Shown here in pieces: positions 24,087 through 36,463 of a stretch of 64,000 nt of DNA; the stretch's first letter is position 1, and the number at the start of each line of letters is the position of its first letter. This DNA is from Eleusine coracana subsp. coracana (Eukaryota; Streptophyta; Magnoliopsida; Poales; Poaceae). Where the stretch lies: assembly GCA_032690845.1 (NCBI GenBank), contig CM064427.1, forward strand, positions 13,465,501 through 13,529,500, read 5' to 3'. Below the pieces are notes generated by a model. The model did no database searches and was not told the DNA's origin. It saw only the letters and a list, made by a program, of their open reading frames with translations. Made by a program: the position numbers and the translations under genes.

Positions 24087-25252
24087 TTCAGGTGCACCGG
24101 CAGGTTCACACTACCCTTTAGTTTTGTTTTTATGTTCTTCCTATCGTCCACTGAAAATACCAAAAAAAAAAAATTTCCCCCGCCCATAACCACGTGTTTA
24201 GCCTTTGCATATTTCAATTTCAGAGTCCGTAGTGTTGAATTTGTGCCCTAGTTCTTATTTAGTCGCTGGTTTAGTTTGTGTTTTTGTCGTCAGTAGTGTT
24301 TCCCTTGCAACCCTAGCCGCCATCCCCTTCACCATCCTCGGTTTTGTCGGCTTTGTATGCTAGGGTTGATTGATCAACACGCCCACCCTAATCCCACCCT
24401 AAACCTACCCTTACCACCTCGGACCAATTTTCATAAATTCCACTTTCCGCTGCATCCACCTCGCCAAAAAAATCCCTACCCGACCCCAAGCCCGACTCGG
24501 ATTTCACTCAAACCCCCGGGTTCTTCATAACCGATTCCGACACCCCTTCGGTAAAACAGCCATAACTTTTCGCTCGGTTGTCCATTTTGGCTGAAATTTT
24601 TACAGGAGATTCTTGACAAAAAGTTCAAAAAAAATCAGGAAGATAAAGAAAAAATTCATTCAAGTTGAAACCCGACTTTTGCTGAAACTTCAAGATTTTC
24701 TGTAGGCCACGTCCTATCCCGGTTTGAGCTGAAATTTTTTGTGGTTTCTTCCTGTTTGCTAGTGAGTTGGAAAAAATATCAAAAAAATAAAATAAAAAAA
24801 AGAAATTTGAGATTCCTATTAGTGCTCCATCTAGCCCCCTGGAATTTCTGAGTTTTGCTGTTTTACACTAAGCCCCCTGTTATCGACTGTGTCCCTTTGT
24901 CTCTTTGTTTCTTCTTTGCTATCACTACTGTTCTAGGACATAGTTAGACCAGCAACTAGGGACAAGTTATTTGGGCACTTATTCAGCTTTACTATCTGTT
25001 TTTGATTTGTGTGCCACTCATATATATATATTTGGCCTTCCTAGCTCTACATACTTCTTCTGGACAACACATAGGTTATTTGGTAACCCTTGCAATCGTG
25101 GAACACTTCTCCCTGGTATCCTTCGCTTTGTTGTTTTCAGAACTTTGTAAGAGCTTTGCAAGAAGCTTACTTTTGCTGTGTTGAGAGGCATCACTGCTTA
25201 GTAGTTTTGTAGGGATAACCTTCACTTTTTGTTTCCTGTTTTGGTGTTTCTG

Positions 25253-25486
25253 ATGTCAGGAAGCCATGGGGAGGGTGCTTCACCCTCCAAATTGGATGAG
25301 TGCGTGAGCCAAAATCAGTTACAGAAGGCTTTGCAGGCGGTTCAGAGTGATTTGGCAGAGACGATCACCAGGGCCGTCACCGACGCCGTCACCAAGCTTC
25401 ACCTGGGAGAAAGCATTGAGCGGTTGGATAAGAGAGTCTCTAAGCTAACCGATAAGGTTGTCGAATTGGAGACCGCTCACAAGACC

Positions 25487-25544
<58 letters not shown>

Positions 25545-28500
25545 CCAACAACGACACCAACAACGACGTTGAAGACGATCATGATGAAGCAACGGTGTAT
25601 AAGGCTGATGGCACCGTTGATAGGTCAGCTACAAGGACCGCAAGGTTACGACGCCGTTTGCAACATAACCCTCAAGGTATGGGTGGTTTCTACAACCACA
25701 ACCGTCGCACACAAGGTAACCATGCTCCAGATGATCCGTATGCTAAAATTAAGTTTTCAATTCCTTCGTTTTCGGGTCAATACGATGGTGATGCTTACCT
25801 TGATTGGGAAATGACGGTAGAACAAAAATTTAATGCCCACCTTGTTCTTGAACAACATAGAGTTAGACAAGCCACTAGTGAGTTTAAGGACTTTGCTATT
25901 GTTTGGTGGAGTGGTCTAGCTGCTGAAACCGATTTGCCTACTACTTGGGAAGAACTTAAGGTAGAAATGCGTGATCGTTTTGTTCCTCCTTCTTTTTATA
26001 GAGAAATTCGTAATAAATACAGCGTTTAGATCAAGGAGATAAAACTGTTCAGGAGTATTTTAGTGAGCTTCAGAAGGGTTTGATTCGTTGTGCTGTGGTT
26101 GAAAAATTAGAGGATCAGATTTGCCGCTTTTATTCTGGTTTGAGAAAAGAAATTCAGGACATCCTTGATTATAAAGAATTTTATACCCTCAACTAGTGTT
26201 TCCAGTATGCTATGCTTGCAGAGAAAGAATCACAGGGACTTTTCTAGGCTTTTGAGGAGTACAGCAAGTCCAGGAATTTCTACCCACCACGGCCGATGGG
26301 GACTTCGGGGCTGCCCAAGCCATCTTTCCGGCCGCCCCCACCAGCTAGTGTTGTTTCTGCAGCACCAAGATCAGCCCCTGCCCCTTCTACGCGCTCAGAT
26401 AAAAAATCTGTGCAGGTACCGGCTAGTAGTGCCTCCTCTGTTGCTTCGACGGGACGCACTACAGGGATTCAGTGCCACCGCTGCCATGGTCTTGGCCATG
26501 TGCAGAAAGATTGCCCAAGTAGGCGGGCATATGTGGCGACAGATGATGGCGGTTACATGAGCACCTCCGATGTGGAGGATGAGGAGGAGGATGTCGCTGC
26601 CGCCAGCGGTGACCTCGTCCTTGGAGGCGGAGATACGACGGGCTACATGAATATTATTGTGCAGCGTGTGCTTAGCACACAAGTCCAGCAGCCCGAGATG
26701 ATGCAGCGACATAACTTGTTCTAGATTTTCTTCGTCATCAAGAACCGTCGGGCACGTGTCATCATTGATGGAGGAAGCTGCAACAATTTGGTGAGTTCTG
26801 ATGTGGTTAAGAAGCTTGATTTGACCACACGCCCACATCCACATCCATACTACATTCAGTGGTTAAATGACTCTGGAAAAGCTAAGGTAACACAAACTTG
26901 CAGAGTTCCTTTTTCCATTGGTTCCTATGTGGATTCTGTTGATTGTGATGGTTTACCCATGCAAGCTTGTTCACTTTTATTGGGTAGACCTTGGGAATTT
27001 GATAATGATGCTGTACACCATGGTAAAAGTAATAAGTACACTTTTATGCATAAAGGAACTAAAATTACTTTGTTACCAATGACCCCTGCTGAAATTGTAC
27101 AAGCTGATTTAGAACGAGCTGCTAGTTTGAAAAATAAAAGCCCTGAAATTCAGCAACCTGTTAATTCTGCTTCTACACCAAGTAATGTTAATGATTCTTC
27201 AAGTTCTAAGGGTGCTGCAATTAAATTACAAGGTCGTTCATGTCTTGCCACAAAATCTGAGCTTGCTGAAATTTCTACTGATGATATTTGCTATGCTTTG
27301 ATATGCAAACAAGCCTTGTTTTTGCTTGGTGATATTGCTTCTAGTGCTTTGCCTCCTGCTGTCACTAACCTTTTGCAGGAGTATGAGGATGTTTTCCCAG
27401 CTGAGATACCCCCGGGATTGCCACCTTTGAGAGGGATTGAGCATCAAATTGATTTGATTCCTGGTGCTACTTTACCAAACCGTGCTACTTATAGGACCAA
27501 CCCTGAGGAGACTAAGGAGATACAACGACAAGTCCAAGACCTTTTGGATCGTGGGTATGTTCGTCAATCACTTAGTCCTTGTGCTATTCCTGTACTTTTG
27601 GTTCCTAAGAAAGATGGTTTTTGGCGTATGTGTGTAGATTGTAGAGCCATTAATAACATTACTATTAGGTATCGTCATCCTATTCCTAGGCTAGACGACA
27701 TGCTTGATGAGTTATGTGGTGCTATAATTTTCACTAAAATTGATTTGCGTAGTGGCTACCATCAAATTAGAATGAAACTTGGAGATGAATGGAAAATAGC
27801 TTTCAAAACCAAATTTGGGTTGTATGAGTGGTTAGTAATGCCTTTTGGGTTAACTAATGCACCCAGTACTTTCATGCGTTTGATGAATGAGGTTTTAAGA
27901 CCTTTTATTGGCAAATTTGTGATTGTTTACTTTAATGATATCTTGATTTATAGCAAATCCATGGATGATCATATGATTCATTTGCGTGCTGTTTTTGATG
28001 CTTTGTGAGTTGCACGTTTATTTGGTAACCTCGAGAAGTGCACCTTTTGCACGGATCGAGTCTCTTTTCTTGGCTATGTTGTGACTCCACAGGGAATTGA
28101 GGTGGATGAGGCGAAGATTGAAGCCATAAAGAGCTGGCCTGTACCAAAAACTATCACACAGGTGAGGAGTTTTCTTGGTCTTGCACGTTTCTACCGCCGC
28201 TTTGTCAAAGATTTCAGCACCATTGCTGCACCATTGCATGAGTTGACAAAGAAGGGCGTTGACTTCCATTTTGGTAAGGTACATCATGAGTCTTTTGATG
28301 CTTTGAAGGACAAACTTACACATGCACCATTGCTGCAATTACCCAATTTTGATAAGACTTTTGAGCTTGAATGTGATGCTAGTGGTATAGGCATTGGTGG
28401 TGTTTTGATGCAAGATGGTAAACCTGTTGCATACTTTAGTGAGAAAATTACTGGGCCTGTTTTGAATTATTCCACGTATGATAAGGAACTATATGCACTT

Positions 28501-30314
28501 GTACGTTCTTTAGAGACGTGGCGTCATTATTTGTTGCCCAAAGAATTTATTATTCATTCTGATCATGAATCACTTAAGTATATTCGTTCTCAATGCAATT
28601 TGAACTGTAGACATGCTAAATGGGTTGAGTTTATTGAGTCTTTTCCTTATATTATTAAACATAAGAAAGGGAAGGATAATGTGATTGCTGATGCTTTATC
28701 TAGGCGATATACTTTGTTGTCTCAACTTGATTGTAGAATTTTTGGACTTGAGGCAATTAAAGAACAATATGTTGTTGATGTTGATTTTAAAGATGTATTG
28801 CTGCACTGTAAACAAGGTCGTGCTTGGCACAAATTTGTGTTGAATGATGGATTCTTGTTTAGAGCTAACCGCCTATGCATTCTAGTTGGTTCCGTTCGTC
28901 TTTTGTTGTTGCAGGAGGCGCATGGAGGTAGATTGATGGGTCATTTTGGTGCTAAGAAGAGAGAGGATATTTTGGCCACACACTTCTTTTGGCCAAGGAT
29001 GAGGAAAGATGTTGAGCGTTTTGTTGCTCGTTGCACTACATGTCAAAAAGCTAAGTCTCGATTGAATCCACATGGTTTATACATGTCACATCCTATTCCT
29101 TCTATTCCTTGGGCGGATATTTCTATGGACTTTATTTTAGGACTGCCTAGGACTAAGAGGAGGAGCGATAGCATTTTTGTTGTCGTGGATCGTTTTTCCA
29201 AGATGGCACACTTTATATCATGTCATAAAACTGATGATGCTAGTTATATTGCTGATCTTTTTTTCAAAGAAATTGTACGTTTGCATGGTATGCCTTCTAC
29301 TATTGTTTCAGATCGTGATGCAAAATTCTTGAGTCATTTTTGGCGCACGCTTTGGAATAAGTTGGGCACAAAGTTGTTATTTTCTACAACTTGTCATCCA
29401 CAAACTGATGAACAAACTAAGGTTGTGAACCGCACTTTGGGTACTATGTTGCGAGCTATTTGAAGAAAAATTTGAAGCAATGGGAAGAATGCTTACCTGA
29501 TGTTGAGTTTGCTTATAATCGGGCAACACATTCTACTACCAAGGTAAGTCCATTCAAGGTAGTGTATGGTTTTGATCCCCGTACTCCACTTGATATACTT
29601 CCTCTGCCTATTAATGAGAGAGTTCATATTGATGCTAAGGAGCGTGCTGAATTTATTTTGCAAATGCATGAGACCACTAGACTTAGCATTGAAAAGATGA
29701 ATGAAAAGTATAAAATTGCTGGCAGTAAAGGAAGAAAGGAAGTAAAGCTTGATGTTGGAGATTTAGTGTGGTTATACTTGAGGGAAGATAGATTTCCAGA
29801 ATTGAGAAAGTCTATATTAATGCCTAGAGCTAATGGTCCTTTCAAAATAATTGACAAGATTAATGATAATGCATACAAACTTGAGTTGCCTCCCGAGTTC
29901 GGGGTTAGTCCTACTTTTAACATTTCAGATTTGAAACCATACTTGGGAGAAGAGGATGAGCTTGAGTCGAGGACGACTCCACTTCAAGAGGGGGAGGATG
30001 ATGAGGACATCACTCCTATGGATACACACAACACTCCTCCAAATCTGGACTTGCAAGGTCCAATAACTAGAGCTCGTGCACGACGACTAAATTTAGAGGT
30101 GAGCTCGTTCCTACGTTCTTCGCTATATGTTACTTTTGAGAAAGGTTTGCTACCTAATGATTATTTTATGATTAAAAACCATGGAGAGGACCAGGAGATG
30201 ATGGGAGAAGGAGTTGGGAACGTGGAGGACCAGCAAGGGCTTGGAAGCCAAAGTGGAGGCCCAATCAAAACCGACTTCGAGTCTGTTTCGGGGCCCAGGA
30301 CCAGTCTGTACTAA
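25253..30314 (+). pseudogene. E2 Gag-Pol, inactivated copy of the E1 polyprotein
   Basis: Collinear with the E1 frame from MSGSHGEGAS at 25253 to the stop inside the 3' LTR. Lesions by comparison with E1: a 1-bp deletion near 26018 and another near 29459, and stops at about 26194, 26248, 26722 and 28006. All four stops are C-to-T changes of CAG or CGA codons. Catalytic residues are also lost: RT YFDD is YFND (near 27932), and the integrase DDE glutamate is Lys (QTKVVNR, near 29415). The poly-Asn tract is longer than in E1 (about 20 Asn). The internal start at 26788 gives a 406-codon open segment, but no functional protein is expected. Confidence 0.93.
29986..29998 (+). promoter_or_regulatory. 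E2 polypurine tract
   Basis: AAGAGGGGGAGGA directly before the 3' LTR. Confidence 0.85.
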
Positions 30315-30948
30315 AACAATCGCCCAAGACGCAAACGGACTCGGATTTGGGCGTTCTACATATGCGCGGAAATATAAGGAGAAGACCTTTCCAATGCCGC
30401 CAGCCTCATGTCAAAATTCATCCGGAGTCATCGGGAATCGTTAAAATAAGAGAGAGTCCAGAATCTGTGTCGGTGCTGCGTCGCCTATTTTTGGCCTTTG
30501 GGCTTTGTATCTAGTTGAGCCTAATTAGGGGCGCGTCCAGAGGGTCTTGCATGACCCTAGGGTCTTTATATACAGCCGCCACCGCACCATTAGAGTTCGG
30601 GTTTTGCTTAGATCAATTCTGTTCATAAATAGTTTCACCGTTTATCGGTTTGTGAGACCCCAACTTCGAGAGTTTAATCATACATCTGCAATTGTGTTGT
30701 ATTCTTCGTTGTTCTTGCTTGTGTTCTTGATTCGTAGGCAGGGATTAGCCTTCTTGATTCATAGGCAGGGATTAGCCTTCTCGGCGAGGTCAATCATCTT
30801 TGGATGGTTGATAACCAGAGGAGACGTCGTGCTGCGATTGCGGGGTTTAGAACGTGCTGTTCTGAAGCCGGATCGAATTGTGTGTCGCCTCCGACCAAAT
30901 CAACTTACCAAGAACCTTTCGAAAGATCAGGAAACCTTGTTCACATCA
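29999..30948 (+). repeat. E2 3' LTR
   Basis: 950 bp. It is collinear with the 5' LTR except for about 33 substitutions and a 27-bp tandem duplication of the TTGATTC.TAGGCAGGGATT segment. Confidence 0.92.
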
Positions 30949-32636
30949 GACAACATCATGGCATTTCCAAATAATGAAAGAGCCGAGGGCATCTTGGAGA
31001 GTTTCTATACCCACCTCAGGTATCGGGCATTTGATCTCGTTTATCTCATAGCCAGGTACTATTTCTGACACGGTGACACGCACGTAACCTGGGGGGATAT
31101 TCCTGTTATGGAGCGTCTCTTCTGGAAATGTCGTGCTGGATGCAACCTTCATCGTCTTCCCCTTGTAACCAAATGGCACATGCAACTCGCAAGGAGTATC
31201 CTTAGTGATGTTCTCTGTTTCTAATTGTATAGGGACTGATGGTTGACCAGAGACGGATGGATGCGTGGAGACGGATGGCTGCGTGGATGTGGATGAACCA
31301 CATAAGAAGGTATTCATCACAGCCTACAGGTTGGGGTCCAAACGACCGCTTTCTTTGTTGATAGCAAACATAAGAAGTTGTCGCCTCCAATCCTCCTTGG
31401 CTTTATCTTCTCGCTCTTTCTTGTGCAATGTATGCTTCTTGTAGAGGTGTGAGGATGTTTCAGAGAAACCTTCTTTCCATGTTGTCGATGATGACACTCC
31501 TCGTATCCGACCACCATGTTCTTTGGTCCCAACAGCCTTCTCTAGCTCATCGTTGTGATACTCAGGTGTAAACAGACCAGCCTCCGTCTGCGATGCGATG
31601 GGACCTTTCAAGGCTTGCACGACCTCAATTTTTGCGGGATCCTTCACAATAATCTCTCCTTCATCGGTTAACTCAGAGCGACCATATACCCAATTCCTGG
31701 TACGCTCATTGGTGTTTGGCAAAGGATCAGGTTTTCCTTCCGCGCAGAGCTTGACTTCGTGCTCTCTCCAAATCGGAATCTTCTTTTTGTATCCGCCCGG
31801 ACCTAACCGTGACTTGTACTTGTTCCGCTTGTTGAGCTCAACCATATTTTCACTGAGCTCCTTCGAAGCACTGCTCGTCTTCTGCTCAACAAACTCATCC
31901 TATTCCTGCTGACTAATATTTCCATGCTTGTCGAATGGGTTCGATTTTTCTTGACGTATTGGCAGTTGAGCTTGGACTTGTAATCTCGAAAGATGTGATT
32001 GAGAGTGGACACCGTGGCCTTCTTGGCTCTCTCAAGATCTGCTGCATGGAACCGGATGGTTGCCGTGACGTCAGCCCACATATCATCTTTTCTGCCATCC
32101 GGGACTTGGCGCCAATCTTGCCACATGATTTTGCAATGGTCCCTCACCACTTTGTCACAATGGTTCCGCCATTTGGCGTTGACACCAGTGGGTTCAATCA
32201 GTTCTCCATCTTTAGGGTCTAGTGGAGTAACCTCGTAGATGCCCTCTGCCTTGTTCACGGAGCACTGACCGCACTTGCGTTTGTGTGTGGACACTTGGGC
32301 ACGCACCTCTTCCACTTGCTGCTCGAGGGCCTCATCTGTCGCAGCCTCTGCTGCAAATAGCCGACGGGCATTTCGTCAAGGTCCCTAGGATATAAGTATT
32401 AGATTTTAGTTTACAAATTAGTTGAACAAATGGGAGAATTATCTTTGACAAGATACCTCATCTTGAGGCACGAAATCAGGATCCTGGCCCCCCAATCGAT
32501 GTTCCTTTGGTAGTGGAGGATGTGGATCGTCTGGTTCTTCCCAGTGTTCGCTTGATCCTTTATCGTCTGAAGAGGACCTCACTTGTGAGTGCGCCTTGAG
32601 GGCGTCTTTCTCTTGAGAGGGCATATTGTCCGCCAT
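30949..32636 (-). pseudogene. CACTA TNP1-like gene, 5' half
   Basis: The likely start is the ATG at 32636 (MADNMPSQEKD), with a first exon to about 32456 and the next from about 32390. The block KWRNHCDKVVRDHCKIMW...MWADVTA and the later RLGPGGYKKKIPIW / NWVYGRSELTDEGEI blocks match the plant En/Spm Transposase_24 (TNP1-like) family. That family supplies a DNA-binding partner for TNP2. A frameshift near 31945 and an in-frame TAG near 31905 break it. The frame reaches IIWKCHDVV at the E2 insertion and continues at 23148. Confidence 0.75.
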
Positions 32637-32708
32637 GACGAGAAGACTTTGACAGCTAATGTTAGATATGACGACTAGTTTAGAAACAAGAAAAACAAAA
32701 GAAAATAA

Positions 32709-33465
32709 TAGAAAAATCAAAATTTGCTCTCAGTGTGGGTTGCCGAATCAACGGCCTTCCAACGCTCTAAGATCCTTGACTCGTACAACAACATATATCC
32801 AATATCCTAGGATATGGTTTATGTCGCCACACTAGCCTCACTTAGCCCGCTTTCATCATTGAGCATGGGTCGATTGTCTATGTAGAATAGATAAATAGTA
32901 TAGAGAGACAAGGAGAAGAATAGAAAAATCAAAATTTGCTCTCAGTGCGGGTTACCGAATCAACGGCCTTCCAACGCTCTAAGATCCTTGACTCGTACAA
33001 CAACATATATCCGATATCCTAGGATATGGTGTATGTCGCCACACTAGCCTCACTTAGCCCGCTTTCATCATTGAGCATAGGTCGATTGCCTACATAGAAT
33101 AGATAAGTAGTACAGAGAGACAAGGAGAAGAATAGAAAAATCAAAATTTGCTCTCAGTGCGGGTTGCCGAATCAACGGCCTTCCAACGCTTTAAGATCCT
33201 TGACCTGTACAGCAGCATGTATCCAATATCCTAGCATATGGTCCATGTCACTATACTAGCCTCACTTGCCCCCTTTCATCATTGAGCATCGATCACCTAC
33301 GTAGAATAGATAAGTAGTACAAGGAAACAAGGAGAAGAATAGAAAAATCAAAATTTGCTCTCAATGCGGGTTGCCGAATCAAGGGCCTTCCAACACTCTA
33401 AGATCCTTGACATGGTCCATGTCGCCGGACTAGTCTCACTTAGCCCGCTTTCATCATTGAGCATA
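32709..33465. repeat. Tandem repeat, unit 207-212 bp, about 3.6 copies
   Basis: TAGAAAAATCAAAATTTGCT recurs at 32709, 32921, 33133 and 33340. Each unit goes on with GGGTTGCCGAATCAACGG and ends in TCATCATTGAGCAT. It lies directly upstream of the TNP1-like start codon, in its 5' region or a first intron. Confidence 0.92.
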
Positions 33466-33726
33466 TATATCATAGGCAGCAAGTATATGGCATATGAACA
33501 TCGCATATATATATCAGAAGTAGATATATCATAGGCAGCCAAATATATGGCATATGAACATCACGTATATATCATAGGCAATAAGCATGTTCATAGAGCA
33601 AGTAAATATAGGACAGCTAGATTGTAACTATAGTGAACAAAAAAGCAAGCATATAGATTGCCACAAGTAAATAATACAAGTATGAACTAGATTGTAACTA
33701 TAGTGAGTAAAAAAGCAAGCATATAG

Positions 33727-33925
33727 GGCAGCTAGCACATTCAGATATGGCAGCAAAAGAAATACCACAGGCAACAAATAAGCAACTATAGTGAGCATGA
33801 CAGTGAGCAAGCATAGAGGGCAGCTAACACATTCAGATTTGGCATCAAAAGAAATACCACAGGCAGCAAATAAGCAACTATAGTGAGCATGACAGTGAGC
33901 AAGTATATGAGAGCACGCTATGGCA
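33727..33925. repeat. Two-copy tandem duplication, period 92 bp
   Basis: GGCAGCTA.CACATTCAGAT.TGG starts at 33727 and 33819. Surrounding sequence (33475-34000) holds further scattered AGCAAGTATATGGCA pieces. Confidence 0.8.
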
Positions 33926-34207
33926 TTTCTCATATCATGGCTAAAACAATCTATAGAGCATAGAGCACATGAGCATTTGCCTATCTTTTTTTCTGGAAGG
34001 CTTTCTTTATTTTACTAAGATCGAGTCCTTTGAATATCTCTCATTCAATGTAGCACACCATTAAGTCATTAATCCAAGCATTAGACAACATATCGGCTCA
34101 ACAAATTTCAAGCAATCTGGTATTTTGTAAGTAATGTGAATAAATTAGCAAGGAGCAGAGGAGCCGTATTAATTTATGGGCTCAACAAAGTTCAAGCAAT
34201 CATTTCG

Positions 34208-34745
34208 GAGCATATGACATATATATGTAGAATCGATAAAAAATAGAGTATATATGGCAGTGACCATTTAACAACGGTGAGAACAGCAACTAAACTGATC
34301 AAGGCAACAATGATAGGGCAGTTACTAGCAGTGAGCATAGGCAGCAAGAACCAGGACCCACCAATTCTCAGAATTTTTAGAACCATGACACACCATGGCA
34401 ACAAGCATACGGACAGTTTTTAGAATTTTTAGCGAGTAACTAGAGCAAGGAATATCACATTGCATATATGAAACAACTACATGACACACCAATTTTTAGA
34501 AATTACCTATGCACAAATAAAGATAATAATGATACTATGATCATTTTAGAGCATATGACATATATATGTAGAATCGATGAAAAATAGAGTAAATATGGTA
34601 GTGAGCATTTAACAATAGTGAGGACAACAACTAAATTGATCAAGGCAACAATGATAGGCCAATAACTAGGAGTGAGCATAGGCAGCAAGAACCATGACAC
34701 ACCAATTCTTAGAATTTTCAGAACCATGACACACCATGGCAGCAA
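34208..34745. repeat. Tandem duplication, period about 341 bp
   Basis: GAGCATATGACATATATATG starts at 34208 and 34549. About 200 bp is well conserved in each copy, up to ACACACCATGGCA. Non-coding, inside the CACTA element. Confidence 0.85.
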
Positions 34746-35069
34746 GCAAAGGACAGCAAGTATATGGCATCAGTAAGCATATGCCAGCAAGCATAGGACA
34801 GCAAGCATGAACATCGCATTTGACAGCAAGTATATGGCATCAGTTTCAAGCTAACGAATTCAAACGCACATACATACGGAGAGAGAGGGCGAGCGAGGGA
34901 GGAGGGGTGAGGCAGAGGGCACATCTAGTGCAGAGGACAGGAACAATCACACACAGAGAATGCTTTCGAGAGGGATGACACACCTGGTCGTCGACGAGCA
35001 GAAGGGCGTCAGAGAGGGAGGCACCAGGAGGGAGCCCGTGGCAGCAATCGGGGACGAGGAGGGCCACAA

Positions 35070-35240
35070 CAGTGCTCGGGGACGAGGAGGCCCATGGCAG
35101 CGCTTGGGGACGAGGAGGGGGCCCATGGCAGCGCTCGGGGACGAGGGGGCCCATGGCAGCGCTCGGGGACGAGGAGGGGGCCCGCGGTGGCGCTCGGGGA
35201 CGAGGAGGGTGCCCGCGGTGGCGCTCGGGGACGGAGGAGC
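35070..35240. repeat. GC-rich minisatellite, unit about 35 bp
   Basis: About five units of GGGGACGAGGAGG..CCC with GCAGCGCT or GTGGCGCT. The surrounding 34950-35480 is GC-rich and, on the minus strand, follows a TATATATGCAACG motif near 35520. It could therefore be the leader or first exon of the TNP1-like gene, but no protein family is visible. A run of 16 G lies at 35339-35354. Confidence 0.75.
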
Positions 35241-35534
35241 GCGTCGTCAACGAGGGGGAGGCCCATGCGGTGACGGTTGGCGAGCGCGAGGAGGGGGAGG
35301 AGGCACGCGTGCGTCGTCGATGAGGGGGAGACCGACGTGGGGGGGGGGGGGGGGACGAGGAGAGGGGCCAATGCGGTGGCGCTCGGGGAGGCGTCGGAGA
35401 TGGAGGGCACGAGGAGACGGAGGGTGACGGCGCCCGGGGAGATGGCGGCGGAATTGGGCAGCCTCACGGCGTACAAAAGCGAACTCCGGGATTAGGGTTA
35501 GGGGCCCGCCGCGCGTTGCATATATAGGGGGAAT

Positions 35535-35638
35535 CCTTATTAGCGGCGGTTCACAAAGCACACTGCCGCTACAAAGCAATCGCGGTGGTTGCCTTTGTGA
35601 GCCGCCGCTAAAAACATGTTAGTTTTTTTTAAATAGTG
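35535..35638 (-). repeat. Internal CACTA-end-like block
   Basis: Four AGCGGCGG/CCGCCGCT units, like those at the two termini. On the minus strand they are preceded by CACTATTTAAAAAAAAC starting at 35638. It sits between the TNP2 and TNP1-like genes, directly upstream of a TATA-like motif and the GC-rich leader. It could be the promoter region of the left gene or a fossil terminus of a second CACTA element. Confidence 0.5.
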
Positions 35639-35667
35639 TTATTCATTTTCTAAAAATTATATTATTC

Positions 35668-36080
35668 ATTTTAGCTCTTGATTTTTTTTATAAATAATAT
35701 ATTAGCCCTAGAATTTTACAAAAGAACCCTTGAGTTCATTATTAATTATGCTTTAGTCCTATCTTTTTACACTTAGGTCCCTATAATTAATAAAAATTAA
35801 TGTTAGGTCCTAAAATTTTGTAGAAACAACCCTATTATTGATTTTCTAAAAATTGTACTATTGATTTTCTAAAAATTATATTATTCATTTTCCAAAAAAT
35901 TGTATTATTCATTTTAGCCCCTGATTTTTTATAAATAATATCTTAGCCCTATAATTTTACAAAAGAACCCCTGAGTTCATTATAATTAATTATATTTTAG
36001 TTTTGTATTTTTACACTTAGTCCCCTGTACTTAATTAAAATTATGTTTAGGTCCTAAACTTTCGTAGAAACAACCCTATA
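35668..36080. repeat. AT-rich tandem duplication, period about 240 bp
   Basis: TTATTCATTTTAGC.C.TGATTTTTT...AAACAACCCTAT occurs twice. Non-coding, between the two CACTA genes. Confidence 0.7.
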
Positions 36081-36463
36081 CTTTTTATTAATTACATTTC
36101 AGTCCTAATATTTTTACACTTTAATTCTTGTCTTTTTATAAAATTACAAATAGGTCCCTAAACACTTTTACATTTACCTTTTAGCCCCTATAACTTCAAA
36201 CTACATGATGCTTATAAAAATAAGTTACATAATCTTTATATTCAAATAAACATAAATTACATAGAACATAATACAAGGTTTCAATAATAAAAGATACTTA
36301 ACAAAATAAAATTACATGATGCTTGAGTTATCCTTGAACGACTTTTAGTTGGCAGTGATCGGTGCGCATGTAGGGCATTCCGCCAGCAAAGGAGAGTCTT
36401 GCTTCCAAGACTTTAAAATTTTTCGGATCTATGAAACATGGCACCTCGTCATATTGATTGTAG

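Larger units (their letters stand above)
23149..30948 (+). mobile_element. E2: CRM-clade retrotransposon, complete in structure, dead in coding
   Basis: A 7800-bp element on the plus strand, same family as E1 but inverted. LTRs are 23149-24071 (923 bp) and 29999-30948 (950 bp, with a 27-bp tandem duplication near 30730-30779). The target duplication GACAA lies at 23144-23148 and 30949-30953. The LTRs differ at about 33 positions (about 3.5%), so E2 is roughly eight times older than E1. It sits in the coding region of the CACTA TNP1-like gene, whose frame resumes across the duplication. Confidence 0.93.

Noticed and set aside
32709..33465. Regular repeats considered as a CRISPR-like array
   Set aside because: Units are about 210 bp and contiguous without unique spacers, and the DNA is clearly plant nuclear.
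35009..35579. Long Pro/Arg/Gly-rich open frames on both strands
   Set aside because: They arise from a GC-rich minisatellite with no stop codons by composition. No family is visible and several frames are open at once.
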